A stretch of 64,000 nt of DNA from Nephrocerus scutellatus (lineage: Eukaryota; Arthropoda; Insecta; Diptera; Pipunculidae), in contig OX352761.1 in the NCBI GenBank assembly GCA_947095585.1, positions 89,942,779 to 90,006,778 of the forward strand, given 5' to 3'. A program made the position numbers and the translations under genes. The notes beneath the pieces were generated by a model, which was given only the letters and a program-made list of their open reading frames with translations, was not told the DNA's origin and searched no databases. Shown here one piece after another: positions 11,125 to 21,791 of the stretch (the first letter of the stretch is position 1; every line of letters starts with the position of its first letter).

Positions 11125-11617
11125 TGTTTATGTTTATGTTCTAATTTGATCTTTGTTGATTAATTTAATTAATTAAAAAAAAAATAAGAAACAAGTAAAT
11201 GTAAAAAAAAAATTATTTCGGGTACAAACTTTTATATATATCGAAAATATCTGTTTTTAGGGTTTTTTTTGGGGCTATTTCAAAAAATCTTTCTTTCTTT
11301 TTTTCACGCTTCACACGCGCCACACGCGACTCGCGACACACGTGAAAAGCGGGATATCAAAATGGGTCCCTGACATTGAGCCGCTCACAAAATTTAGCTC
11401 TCTAGTTCGTGAGGAATTTGGTTAAAAAGGACCTCAAACTGGTCGAAAATACAGACAAAAAGGGGTCAAGTCAAGTTAAATAAAAGTTTCTAAAAACCAC
11501 AAGATACTGTTTTGTGTCTCCAATCGTAAAGTCTTCTCTAAAAAATGAAGACGTATTACGCTTTATTCTAGCTGAGAAAAAACAACGTAAAGTTTTTTTT
11601 TTAGATCGCTCTTAACC

Positions 11618-11619
<2 letters not shown>
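11125..11619. other. AT-rich stretch without a recognisable gene
   Basis: Contains poly-A and poly-T runs and a CACGC-rich patch at about 11305-11345. Nothing else is identifiable. Confidence 0.4.

Positions 11620-11679
<60 letters not shown>
11620..11679. repeat. (AT)n microsatellite
   Basis: About thirty uninterrupted AT dinucleotides beside the left end of the mariner element. Confidence 0.95.
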
Positions 11680-11684
<5 letters not shown>

Positions 11685-11730
11685 TATATGTATAAAATAA
11701 TAAAAATATTTTTTATAAGAACATATAATA

Positions 11731-13034
11731 ACGGGTGTTTTTTTAAGAGGTTGCCGATTTTTTTTTTGAATAAAACACATATAAAATTATGAAATGACCA
11801 AAATTTTTTTTTATTTGGTAGATAATTTTTTGGCATTTAACATTTAAACACAATTTCTGGCATATGGCTACCACGACTATTTTTCACAAATGTCATTCTG
11901 GAGGTCCAATTTTCCAGCACTTTTTCAAGCATTTGAGGGCGTATGTCAGCAATGACACGTTGAATATTGGTTTCCAAAGCGTCAATCGATTGAGGTTTAT
12001 CCACATAAACCAATGACTTCACGTATCCCCACAAAAAGTAATCGAGTGGCGTCAAATCGCACGAACGCGGAGGCCAATTCACCGGACCATTTCTCGAAAT
12101 AATGTTGTCGTTGAAAGTTTCTTTCAATAAGTCGATTGTTTCACGTGCTGTATGGCAAGTGGCACCATCTTGTTGAAACCACATTTCATCCATATCCATA
12201 TCTTCAAGATTTGACAACAAAAACTCATTTAACATGGTTCTGTATCGATTTCCATTCACGGTAACGCGTCGTCCTTCCTCATTTTTAAAGAAATATGGAC
12301 CGATGATCCCACCAGCCCATAGACCGCACCAAACAGTACATTTATCAGGATGCATTGGTAATTCTTGAACGGCGTGTGGATTATCTTTGCTCCAAATGCG
12401 ACAATTTTGTTTGTTGACGTATCCATTTAACAAAAAATGCGCCTCATCACTGAAGAGAATTTTACGGTAAAAAAATGGATCTTCGTTCAATTGATTTAAC
12501 GACCAATCACTGAATTCACGGCGCAAACGATGGTCGTGTGGCTTTAATTCTTGCACCAATTGAATTTTGTATGGCACCAAACCCAAATCTTTACGTAAAA
12601 TTTTCCATAAAGTCGATGGACAAAGTCCAATTTGCTGAGCACGACGACGAATCGATAAATTGTCGTTTTCTTCGACACTGGCCTCAACGACAGCAATATT
12701 TTCTTCTGTACGAACTCTTCTCATTCTTGTCGGTGGCTTGGCATCCAAAAGAGTGAATGTAGACCGAAATTTGGTAATTACGTTCTTTATGGTGGTCTCT
12801 GACGGACGATTATGTGCACCATAAAATTCACGAAGTGCTCTATAAACATTTTTAATTGAACACTGATTTTGAAAATAAATTTCCACGATTTGAAAACGTT
12901 GTTCTGGAGTTAACCTATTCATAATGATTTGCCAAACAATACTGAGTAGAAATGCCACTTTGAGCTGTCAAAACAACTGTCATAAAATAAAACGACATCT
13001 ATCGGAAAAACAAACCTCCTTAAAAAACACCCTA
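11731..13034 (-). mobile_element. Tc1/mariner-superfamily transposon, apparently complete
   Basis: The element is 1304 bp and flanked by TA (11729-11730 and 13035-13036). The left end is ACGGGTGTTTTTTTAAGAGG and the right end, reverse complemented, is ATAGGGTGTTTTTTAAGGAG, giving inverted repeats of about 24 bp with a few differences. One long open frame fills the interior. Two shortened derivatives are at 39157-39449 and 39458-39753. Confidence 0.9.
11837..12958 (-). CDS. Mariner-like transposase, intact reading frame
   Basis: The 373-residue product would cut and paste the surrounding element in the nucleus. The N-terminal part (about residues 14-125) fits the paired helix-turn-helix DNA-binding region: LTPEQRFQIVEIYFQNQCS, then a second HTH around NLSIRRRAQQIGL. 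The DDE/D catalytic residues visible are D171 (ILFSDEAHF), D264 (WFQQDGATCHTA) and D301 (PPRSCDLTPLDYFLWGYVK). The last two are 36 residues apart, unlike the 34 of classical mariners. M1 gives an odd hydrophobic leader, so M13 (MNRLTPEQ) is the more likely start. There is no internal stop or frameshift, so the enzyme could be active or recently so. Confidence 0.92.
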   Translation of the reverse strand: MAFLLSIVWQIIMNRLTPEQRFQIVEIYFQNQCSIKNVYRALREFYGAHNRPSETTIKNVITKFRSTFTLLDAKPPTRMRRVRTEENIAVVEASVEENDNLSIRRRAQQIGLCPSTLWKILRKDLGLVPYKIQLVQELKPHDHRLRREFSDWSLNQLNEDPFFYRKILFSDEAHFLLNGYVNKQNCRIWSKDNPHAVQELPMHPDKCTVWCGLWAGGIIGPYFFKNEEGRRVTVNGNRYRTMLNEFLLSNLEDMDMDEMWFQQDGATCHTARETIDLLKETFNDNIISRNGPVNWPPRSCDLTPLDYFLWGYVKSLVYVDKPQSIDALETNIQRVIADIRPQMLEKVLENWTSRMTFVKNSRGSHMPEIVFKC

Positions 13035-16000
13035 TATAAACTAATTTCCGCTTCGTCGCATAATGGTGGTCTTAAGCTATTTAGGTGTATGGCAAAGCTG
13101 TTCCCCTATTCCATAAACTTTTCCTTAGAACTATGAAAAAAAAACCTTTGCTAACTCGGAAATTTTCTCCATTAATCGCTCAAATTATATGTTATTTGTA
13201 ATATTTTTTTCTGAAATTTGTTTAAACATAATATATGTTATAAATACTTCGCTATCACTTCTTAATTTGACGTGATGAAATTATCATTTCAAATGATGTT
13301 TAACTTTTTATACGACTAAGAGAATATGTGAAAATGTGATTATCACATCATGTGATAGATATCGTGACTATGGGAATAGGGATGTTTAATATTGCAAGCT
13401 TATTTTGACGTACTTCTAGTTATCCAATCGAATGGAAATTTCGCACACATGTGCAGTGTTGATAAAAATACAATGTTTAGGTTTTCAAATATTGGTACAA
13501 GAAATATTTCATCTCCTCAGATATGGCTACTGTCTATAAAGCATTAATTCGCCCTAACATAACTGCATTCTCTGGTTCAAGACCTGCATCTACTAGACAG
13601 TATTAAAAACTTTCGATAAAACTTATTTCCACGTAATAGCATATTTTACACCTGTCGCTGCGATGACATAAAATATAAGTAGTCTTTAACTTTTGCAATA
13701 GATTTGCTACTACATATCTCTTACAGTTATGACGGTAATTTGAAGCTTTTTTGTAAATCAATGGTGATAGCGAGCAACACCTTTTATTACATGTTTTTTT
13801 TAAATAGTTAAGACTGAGAAAAAGCTACAACCTAAATTGTGTAAAATTATAGAGAAACAGCATATAAGAGTAGCTGTTATAAATAGCGATAAACTAGCGA
13901 TAATACGAGTATATTAAAATGAATGGAGATGCGCTACTCAATCGCTGGTTGAACCAATAAAAAAAACCCAATCTGTGCCCTATACCACAGTGTGTTATTT
14001 AGAAAATATAACCATCTATGTATTCTACATACATGCATATACTCACTCACATCCATAGCTGTCACCAATCTTTGGTTTTTTTCTATTTGAATGAGAAAAC
14101 CCCCGTCTTCTTTAGCTCGTCAAAAGAGTACGAAAGTGCCAAAGTGTGTCACACTTGCAGGAAGTGGCGAAGAAAACTTTTCTGCTTCTTTCTTGGTTTC
14201 CAGTTCGCGTCTTTTTTTACTTTTTGAATAATTCAATCAAAATGAACGTTCGCATTGTCGCTATGGGTTGAAACTTTTGCTGTGTTGAAGCCTCCCCTGC
14301 CACATAGCTCGGCATCTTTATTAGGAAAAATTCTAGACAAAGAAAACCATGAAGATTACAGGGGAAACTGGAACACGACAGGCGGATTATTGTCCGTTGG
14401 AAAATTTGAGTTGACAACTTTTATGTCTGATTAAATTTTAATGCCAAATTTCTCGTCATTAATAAATTCTGCATAAATAAGTGTCCGTAAAGAAAAATGA
14501 GTCGGAAGCCAGGCAGGAGTCGGGCTGCTTAAAGCTTCTAAATCACATCAAAGATTCATCGGCCGTTGGTGAAGTGGTAATTGCTTGGATTATGTTTGGT
14601 GACCAGGTGTGGTGTCAACTAAAGCGAGGCTGACAGTTTATTTAAATGGGCACCTGATACTTCCACTTTGTCCATGGCATGGCACTCTACCCTTAAGTAA
14701 TGATTTTACAGAAGAACAACACCCCCAGAGGAATTAATAATTTTTGCTGTTTAGCTTATATCGAGCAACTGCTGCCGATTGTAAAGACTTTCCCACCATT
14801 TACGAAGTACCTTCGGCACGGTAAGTTAATTTCCTGAACGTGGTCGAAGTAAAAAAAGATACGATGGAATTTGGAATGTGATTGAATTAGAGAACATGCC
14901 TAAGGTATTTAACAAAGAGGGCTGCAGTTCACGTTGCAGACTTACAGCTACGAATTGACTTTTAGATGTTGGTGTCGTATAACTATCTTATACCAGTATA
15001 TTACACTGAAGCCATAATAACATCGCTATTTTGATTGTAGTTAAGTATTGTTTCTTTTAATGTTGTAAAAAATATGTTTATATCTGACTGAAAATTTTTA
15101 TATAATGTTAGTTATGAAAGTAAAAAGAATTCAGTTTGTTGCCATAACCAATTCTTTGATACTAAATTTATCTTTAAATTATGTCCATTTTAACATTCAA
15201 TGTTTACCATAAACAAGAGAGAATTAAACTTAATTAATAATTAATTTGTCTTTATGCAAACTAGCGCGTGTTATACCTGCACCAGACGATTCATATTGAT
15301 TGATCCGAATGCATTCGGAAAGAATACTTAAAACACGCCTTTGGCCATTTAAAATTAGGTAACTAGTGGTGCGGTAGCTTTGAAGCAGATTTAAAATGAT
15401 GTTACATTTTCTTAAATGTTAAGCATACCTTCTGAAAAATTAATTACTTCCTCAGGGGAATACATGCCGACAATCTGTGCGTACGATTCCGTTGTGTACC
15501 TTTGAACAACACAAGTACCTACTCGTATTTGGCAACGATACCCGAAAGCAAATCAAGCAACGAAAAAAGTTGGTTGCCTATTTGACAGTTTTGTTTACCT
15601 ACTTTGTAGTTCATCCATCAACATTTATGCAAGGATGTGGAAAAGTCACGCACCCATTCCTTGAAATATAAGACAGCTAATGGCTAAACTTTTCCGACGC
15701 GCCGGACATCTATCTTTTCAACCTCCATTTTTTACTCCGGCAAAAATATGCAGATTTTGAAAATTAATTTACGGACGAAGACGTTTTAATCACTTTGATA
15801 TTCAGGTTTAGATTTTTTTTTAAAAAAATCTGTCAGAGTAAAATTCTTTAAGTGAAGTTTTGTCCGCTTTTGAACATTTAAAAAGTGGGAAAGTTTCCGA
15901 ACAACTTGAATTTAATTTGTGCTGGTGGAGTAATCCAACGATAAAAGAATGGGAAACAAACGCTGACAAATGCAAAGATTATGGTATTTCTAAAGCCGCA

Positions 16001-16222
16001 TTTATACTATGTAACAAGTTATAAAAAATTGTGTTTTATAAATTTTTACAAAAAGGAGAAATGTTTTAAACGTCCTCGCTGCTTTAAAAAGTTTTTATTT
16101 ATATTATAGCTATAGTATTCAAATTATAAAATAAAATTAAAAAAACAAACATAAAATTAATTTAAAACAAAACTTAGTTGTATACAATGTTTTTGAAAGT
16201 GAAATCAAGAATAAATAAATTT
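13035..16222. other. 3.2-kb stretch without a recognisable gene
   Basis: AT-rich, with only short open frames that I cannot match. A weak YKALIRPNITAF phrase near 13535 could be a trace of a reverse transcriptase thumb region but is too short to call. A possible tRNA-like patch near 14561-14640 was considered and rejected. Confidence 0.4.
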
Positions 16223-16828
16223 TTAGGTCAACCCAACCCAGAGCAAGCAAAATAAAATTTTCCGTGGGAAAAACATGACGATCTCAAATCTATACCCCGC
16301 ACTACTTAATGAACTGTCCGACTTATTGATAGTAATCGAAAACGCAAGTTTTACTGGAAATTGCAATCTCTTAAATTTAAAAGGTAGATCCGTCGAAATG
16401 ATTGCTATCCGTGGGATAAAAACTGTTTCACACTGTCCCTTTTCTGTCAAGATAGTAGCTTCAATTATAGTTCCCGGCATCTCTTTTATGCACAGTCTTG
16501 TGCCGTTGCAAAGTTTTGGCGAGTCGAGAATTTGTAGTAAAATAATTGGAGATGAAACTGTAAGACGATGTGGTGGCAATCCAGAAGAATTAAGTGAGTT
16601 TAGGAAGTCAGTTAGATAATTAGCTTTCTCATCAGTATCTACAAAGGTATCGATACACTTATATTCAGTGACTACGCCTATTAACATGGCAAGTATTTGA
16701 TTGTTTATTTCGTGGTTGTCTCCATTTTTAGTAGCAAGAATGGCCCCTTCTCGCAACCGGTTCAAAATATTATAGTTTTGAAAAAAAGCCGGATAAATAG
16801 AATTTATTAGTTCAGCGGCAGATTTCAA
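16223..16828 (-). pseudogene. Helitron Rep/PIF1-type helicase, C-terminal remnant
   Basis: This 201-residue frame matches the end of Helitron helicases. REGAILATKNGDNHEINNQI (residues 27-46) is the usual ILAP.N..V..IN block. LDSPKLCNGTRLCIKEM (101-117), EATILTEKG, FIPRIAI and FKRLQFPVKLAFSITINKS (152-170) follow in canonical order. After INKS the expected SQGQ motif is lost through a frameshift and the last 30 residues are unrelated. Walker A/B motifs and the Rep domain are absent. Helitrons move by rolling-circle replication; this piece cannot. Confidence 0.85.
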
Positions 16829-16944
16829 ATATCGTTGTCAATGTAAGTATCCATAAAATACGGCTACTAATATACCTTTTCCGATTTGAAGTAGGGGCGA
16901 CAATGTCCTCACCCACAAATTCGTCGCCAAATGGTCGCCGAGTA

Positions 16945-17336
16945 CCATTCTATACACCACTATTCATCTCAGCGACCCCGAAAACTATGGGATCGACACT
17001 AATATCGGTCACCCTCCCCGCTCCGGGAAGACAACTCACCCATAGGAGTGTCCTACCAACACTATTAATCTCAGTGGCCCCGAGAACTATTGAAAGGACA
17101 CTAAAATCGGTCATCCCCCTCAGGTATCAGCCCATCCCCCTAGAGCTATCGTACCATCCACTCAGCGACCCCGAAAAATATAAAATCGACACTAATATTG
17201 GTAACCCCCCCTCCGTTATCGACCCCATACTCGAAGATCTGTCTTAACATCATCGTTCAACTCAGCGACCCTGAAAACCATAAAATCGACACTAATCAGT
17301 TATCGACCCCATCCCCCTAGAAATGTCTTATCATAC
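16945..17336. repeat. ~105-bp minisatellite array, left part
   Basis: About four diverged units occur. Each contains CTCAGCGACCCCGAAAAC, ATCGACACTAATATCGGTCA, a CCCCCTC run, CAGTTATCGACCCCATCC and CTAGAGCTGTCTTACCATCA-like text. Units vary by deletion. The same family lies in reverse orientation at 55215-56345. Confidence 0.85.
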
Positions 17337-17771
17337 ATGTTTGTTTGCTTGCTTGTTTGTTTGTTTGTTTGTTTGTTTGTTTGTTTGTTTGTTTGTTTGT
17401 TTGTTTGTTTGTTTGTTTGTTTGTTTGTTTGTTTGTTTGTTTGTTTGTTTGTTTGTTTGTTTGTTTGTTTGTTTGTTTGTTTGTTTGTTTGTTTGTTTGT
17501 TTGTTTGTTTGTTTGTTTGTTTGTTTGTTTGTTTGTTTGTTTGTTTGTTTGTTTGTTTGTTTGTTTGTTTGTTTGTTTGTTTGTTTGTTTGTTTGTTTGT
17601 TTGTTTGTTTGTTTGTTTGTTTGTTTGTTTGTTTGTTTGTTTGTTTGTTTGTTTGTTTGTTTGTTTGTTTGTTTGTTTGTTTGTTTGTGTTTGTTTGTTT
17701 GTGTTTGTTTGTTTGTTTGTTTGTTTGTTTGTTTGTTTGTTTGTTTGTTTGTTTGTTTGTTTGTTTGTTGG
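17337..17771. repeat. (GTTT)n microsatellite, about 430 bp
   Basis: More than 100 near-perfect TTTG repeats, with GCTTGCTT variants at the start and two GTG interruptions near 17687-17702. It lies inside the minisatellite, where a CATCATTCA-type unit end would be. All three frames on each strand are open only because the repeat lacks stops; it is not coding. Confidence 0.97.
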
Positions 17772-17990
17772 TTCATTCTACTCAGCGACCCCAAAAACCA
17801 TAGAATCGACACTAATATAGGTCACCCCCTCCCCCTCAGTTATCACCCCATTCCCCTAGAGCTGTGTTACCCTCACCATTCAACTCAGCGACCACAAAAA
17901 CCTTAAATTCGACACTAATATCGGTCACCTCCGCCCCCTTCAGTTATCGACCCCATCCTCCTATAGCTGTCTTACCATCACCATTCATAC
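17772..17990. repeat. ~105-bp minisatellite array, right part
   Basis: About two more units of the minisatellite (CTCAGCGACCCCAAAAACC, GACACTAATATAGGTCACC, CCATTCCCCTAGAGCTGTG) resume directly after the GTTT run, showing that the run expanded inside the array. Confidence 0.85.
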
Positions 17991-18009
17991 CTGGAATATT
18001 AGTCTACAA

Positions 18010-18650
18010 CAAAGTGTCTTAATAAAGTTGCCTTAAAACAATTCATCTAAATTACAGTTTGTCTAAAATTTAGCTAAAAACAATTTGTCAATTTTAATTA
18101 ATTTTTTTATCAATCTTGTGTAATACATAAATCTTTATTTTTTTCTTTTCTGTATCGATAGTCGATAGCCATAGTCATTATTGAACATTTGTGGAAAACA
18201 ATATGAATTTGCATGTTTCGAACATTTCTCTTCTACTCTTATACATTCGTTCATTGTATATCTGAGACCAGAAACTTTTATATGTACTTACAATACAAAA
18301 CAGTTCAGTACCATTATAATTAAATAAAAAATAAATTCAATAAAATAACAGTTTATCACAATTAAAAACCCTGATTTATTGATATGAATCAAAATTTAAA
18401 TTTCAAATTAAAATCAAGCTTAAAATACTTAAAATGAACTCTTCTCTTCTTAATGTAGTTATAATTAATACAAAAATGGACTACCACGACAACGTCGTTA
18501 TTATTTTTTATTTATTGATTAAAAAGTACTGAACTGTTTTGTCTTTGCCTATTTATATATTTATATATATATAAATTGAAGAAGATTGATTTTAGACCAA
18601 ATGTCTAATTGTTTTAGACAAATTGATTTAAAATAAGTTGACCTTGCCCG
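18010..18650. mobile_element. Possible MITE with diverged ~55-bp inverted ends
   Basis: The left end has AAAGTTGCCTTAAAACAATT and TTTGTCTAAAATT. The right end, reverse complemented, has CAACTTATTTTAAATCAATT and TTTGTCTAAAACAATT. The match is imperfect and the borders are uncertain. The interior is AT-rich with no frame. Confidence 0.4.
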
Positions 18651-19107
18651 CGAATCTCTTTTTTTACACTACAAGCGGCGGTATACTCGAAGCCGAAATC
18701 GGTCCGGAGTCGATCTCCTTATAGAAACCAATAATAAAGGAACCTTTATATTTATATTTCTTTAGTATTTTTATATTCATAAAATATTTGTATTAACATA
18801 ATTTATGCATACACGATAAACGTCAACGGAAAATATTGGAAACAATTTAATATTTTCCGTGAACGACATGCCTCACACCCACGCATTTACGATTGGTGCC
18901 ACTTAATATACACTATAATTATGTAAATTTAAAAACAAAGAGAAATCTTGACATTTTTGTACTAACCTCACTATTGAATGCATGCATTCTACGTAGAGCG
19001 CGATTCCTTTAAATTAAAACTAAAAGCAGCCATTTATGATTGATAACGTATTATTAATTTATTAATAGTATTTTTTGCATTTTTCTCCATCCATTTTTTT
19101 AGCCATA

Positions 19108-19113
19108 TTTATT
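19108..19113 (-). promoter_or_regulatory. foxo: Candidate foxo polyadenylation signal
   Basis: AATAAA on the minus strand, about 140 bp past the foxo stop codon; another lies at 19058-19063. Neither is proven, and the foxo 3' UTR may extend further. Confidence 0.35.
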
Positions 19114-19250
19114 AACTTGGAGTTTGTGTGTATATGGACTTTTTCCTATTTCTACCATTGGAGTTTTTTACCGGCGATGGGTTGACACGTTGCTCTGTTT
19201 TCAAAATCTGTCTTCAATAATTTCAATTTTACTATTTAGGTACTTTAGTT

Positions 19251-19475
19251 TTAATGAACCCATGATGGCGGTGTCACACTTGCTTGCGAGTATTGAACCC
19301 GTGTGTGAGAATTTGTTGTTGGTTGACTTTGAGGTAAATCTATTGAAGTTGACGTTGTGTTATTATTAGAGGGTTGCAATTGACTAATCTGGTTCGTCGT
19401 TGTACTTGTGGTGACTGCTGTCAACGGAATATTGATATCGAGGAGACCATCGATACTCATCTCTTGCTGAAGTAA
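19251..19475 (-). CDS. foxo: foxo terminal coding exon
   Basis: Encodes the last 75 residues of the forkhead transcription factor FOXO, a nuclear effector of insulin/PI3K-Akt signalling. It starts after a pyrimidine-rich TTCTATTGCAG acceptor in phase 0 with LLQQEMSIDGLLDINIPL, which completes the conserved ECNIEELLQQEM activation region begun in the preceding exon. A Thr/Ser/Asn-rich linker follows, then RVQYSQASVTPPSWVH and TAA (stop at 19251-19253). The SPPSWVH-type terminus is also that of Drosophila FOXO. The Gln/Asn-rich segment is much shorter than in Drosophila. Confidence 0.95.
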   Translation of the reverse strand, partial: LLQQEMSIDGLLDINIPLTAVTTSTTTNQISQLQPSNNNTTSTSIDLPQSQPTTNSHTRVQYSQASVTPPSWVH

Positions 19476-19834
19476 CTGCAATAGAATAAGCAAAAAAATA
19501 TTGCGTAAGTAACATGAATTGTGAGCTGTAGAAATCTAAATTATGAACGCATGAAACTCTCGATTTGCTAAAACTGTATTATTTAAGCCCGCAATATATG
19601 TTCATATGTATAAATTTTTTTTATTAATTGCAATTAAAATGCCATTGATCGTTTTTTTGAAAAAGAAAATTGGTAAAAATGAGAAATAGCAATTGTGGAA
19701 AGTATTGAACAATTGTTTACCATTGCTTTGCCAGTCCTAAAATATTACATACTGTGCTGATATTAGGTATAGGACTATCGGTGTTCATACATCATAATTA
19801 GAATTATGAATTCAGTTGACTAGATTAGGAAACT

Positions 19835-20280
19835 TTAGCAGCAAATGTATATTAAATTTTTTTTAATTTTTTTGTTTAAATTTCTTTTGCACTTAGCAGA
19901 TTTCACGTAATTTTGAGTTATTTGCAAAAACTCGGAAAACTGTCTAAGTAAACTGTCACTGCCGGCTGTCAGATTTCCGTCAAAATTATCTGGCCCCTTT
20001 AAATTTATGTAAGAATTGGCGATCGTCGCGCGATGAGCGATAATCGCGATAAAAATATCAAACTTCAATATTCGTAATAATTTAGAACCTAAACGCGAAT
20101 GCCTGATGGGTGAGAAGTCATGAACAAGTTTGTTTTGACATCGCGTCGCGAACATCGAAAATCGATTTGATCGAACAGCGCCACTAGTAGACGTTTGATC
20201 GCTTAAAATCAAACTAGTTTATTTTTTTTCGCGCGATCGCTTAAAATCAAACTAGTTTATTTTTTTTTCGCGCGATTGCT
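19835..20280 (-). repeat. Unclassified insertion-like block with 38-bp tandem duplication
   Basis: GATCGCTTAAAATCAAACTA plus GTTTATT, a T run and CGCGC occurs twice in tandem (20197-20234 and 20235-20273). A 125-residue open frame on the minus strand overlaps it, rich in Asn/Lys at its end. I recognise no domain in it, so a hAT-like origin would be a guess. Confidence 0.35.
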
Positions 20281-20689
20281 AGGTTTAAAAATGGAATTCG
20301 AAAAAAATAATAATAGGTATATTTAAATTCAATTCTGTAGGATACAGAACTACAGAAACAAACTAACAACCTATCTAGTGTGGGAGTGTGCTCGTAATAC
20401 AAGTAATGAAACTATACTAATTTACACCGACGTTGTAGATTTTCTTTTTAGGGGGGGAGAGAGTTCTTGAACAAGCACCAATAAATGAACATTTCCATGT
20501 TCCATGCAGCATCTTCATTCGTGGACGTCATTTTAACTACGAAACCCTCAAAAACCACTATTGATATTGAGGTGATCGCGAAATGTCGAAAACAGAACAA
20601 AGACGTCTGGTTGCGCAATGACTGTCCAATTGGTCATAGCCTTACCTCCTTATTAATAAACACTGAATAGCAGTGTGTTAGCACTAATA

Positions 20690-21070
20690 CATAATAACTG
20701 ATAATTTTCATTAATAAATGTGAGTTAGCTTTATCAATGAGCGGATAACTTAACTCACCGAATTTTGTGTATAAGGAGCGGATAAGTTTTTAACATACAT
20801 TTTATATGGAATTCGTTGTCATGACAAAAATCCGTTTGAATATTAAAATATAACAAAAATATTGAGCTAATTTCAGTGTCAGCTCCTGAAATATGAGAGC
20901 GTTACTCGAATATTTGTACAATTCGGTGAAGTGTTGCCGTGCTTTAATTGATAATAAGCGGATAGCTGACATATACAAATTATATTTTTATTAATAAGAA
21001 AAGTTATCAAATGGATAACTTCTCTATTCGTGTGATAGCTAACACGTGTGTTAACGAGCGGATAGTGATT
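20690..21070. repeat. Block with dispersed GAGCGGATA-like motifs
   Basis: GAGCGGATA or AAGCGGATA occurs near 20739, 20777, 20956 and 21056, often followed by ACTT, AGTT or AGCT. An inverted GTTATCAAATGGATAACTT lies near 21004. This looks like subterminal repeats of a DNA transposon, but no termini were found. Confidence 0.4.
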
Positions 21071-21379
21071 TTTTATTAATACGGCTGTTAGTATTTAAGA
21101 TTTCTGTGTGAAAATACAAACACATTTAATGGTTATCAATTGTCATCAAAACCTTCTCTATAGAAAGCCCGACTGTTCCGATCGTACACAGATACATCTA
21201 TAGAAAGTAAGTAACCGTAACCTCTTCTTTCCTAAGTTTATTATGAAAAACGTTGAACAGTTGTATGGATCCTGGGTTTATTAATGTTTGGTATTACTTC
21301 AAACATTTTATTACATTCCCAAACAAAATACATCAATGACCAAAATTATCCAAATCTATGTTATAAGATTTATGGAACA

Positions 21380-21556
21380 CGAAAGCGAGGCCTGCCAAGC
21401 CTACGCTGGAAGGATGGCGTAGACCAGGACGCCCAGAGTTTAGGGATGCCAAACTGGATGACATCGGCTCGAAATCGGGACCGGTGGAGAGACTTCTTGC
21501 GGGAGACCAGAACTAAACCCCGGTTGTAGAGCCAAATATGATGATGATGATAAAGA
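21380..21556 (+). mobile_element. RTE-like non-LTR retrotransposon, 3' end only
   Basis: The plus frame reads RGLPSLRWKDGVDQDAQSLG, then WMTSARNRDRWRDFLRETR, matching the C-terminal RGRPR.RW.D.V..D....G..W...A.DR..WR motif of RTE/BovB-like ORFs. It ends in an (ATG)n tail, as such elements do. A reverse copy is at 51953-52140. It lies in the foxo intron, antisense to foxo, and its tail ends 25 bp from the splice donor at 21582. Confidence 0.75.
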
Positions 21557-21587
21557 ATTAAATAAACGGTTTATTAACATAACTTAC

Positions 21588-21679
21588 CTCTTCAATATTG
21601 CACTCTAATCCACCATGAAAATTATCGATATTAAATTCGTCAATTTGTGTTTGATTATTTAACGCTTCCATACATTGTC
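21588..21679 (-). CDS. foxo: foxo coding exon, conserved C-terminal region
   Basis: A 92-bp exon, entering two bases into a codon and leaving at phase 0. It encodes [20 protein letters not shown], then [10 protein letters not shown]. The Drosophila counterpart has the same order (QCLEVLNN, IDEFNLENF, GGNLECNVEE). With the next exon it forms the acidic, leucine-containing activation segment near the FOXO C-terminus. Flanking sites are AATAG (acceptor) and GAG/GTAAGT (donor). Confidence 0.93.
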
Positions 21680-21791
21680 CTATTAATGTAGAAGCACAGT
21701 TGTTATCTAAATAACCAATAACGGGAAGATACCATTTTGTCTCGATGTTTCCAATATTTATTACCATTACGAAAGAGAAATTGATTGTTAC
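21680..21791 (-). other. foxo: foxo short intron, 112 bp
   Basis: Donor G/GTAACA, acceptor TTAATAG; splits a Gly codon. The downstream exon continues in frame. Confidence 0.85.

Larger units (their letters stand above)
19476..21587 (-). other. foxo: foxo last intron (2.1 kb) and its contents
   Basis: Bounded by donor GTAAGT (21582-21587) and acceptor TTGCAG. It contains an unclassified insertion with a 38-bp direct duplication (19835-20280), a block with repeated GAGCGGATA-like motifs (20690-21070), and an RTE-like retrotransposon 3' tail (21380-21556). A TCTCTATAGAAAGCCCGACTG phrase near 21155 resembles reversed text at 5893-5925. Confidence 0.8.

Noticed and set aside
14561..14640. tRNA-like patch (TTGGTGAAGTGG and GGTGTGGTGTC)
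   Set aside because: The B box is poor and no cloverleaf can be drawn; no second copy is seen in the window.
17300..17906. Four overlapping open frames of 150-189 residues of repeating CLFV or NKQT
   Set aside because: They are translations of the GTTT microsatellite, which lacks stop codons in every frame.
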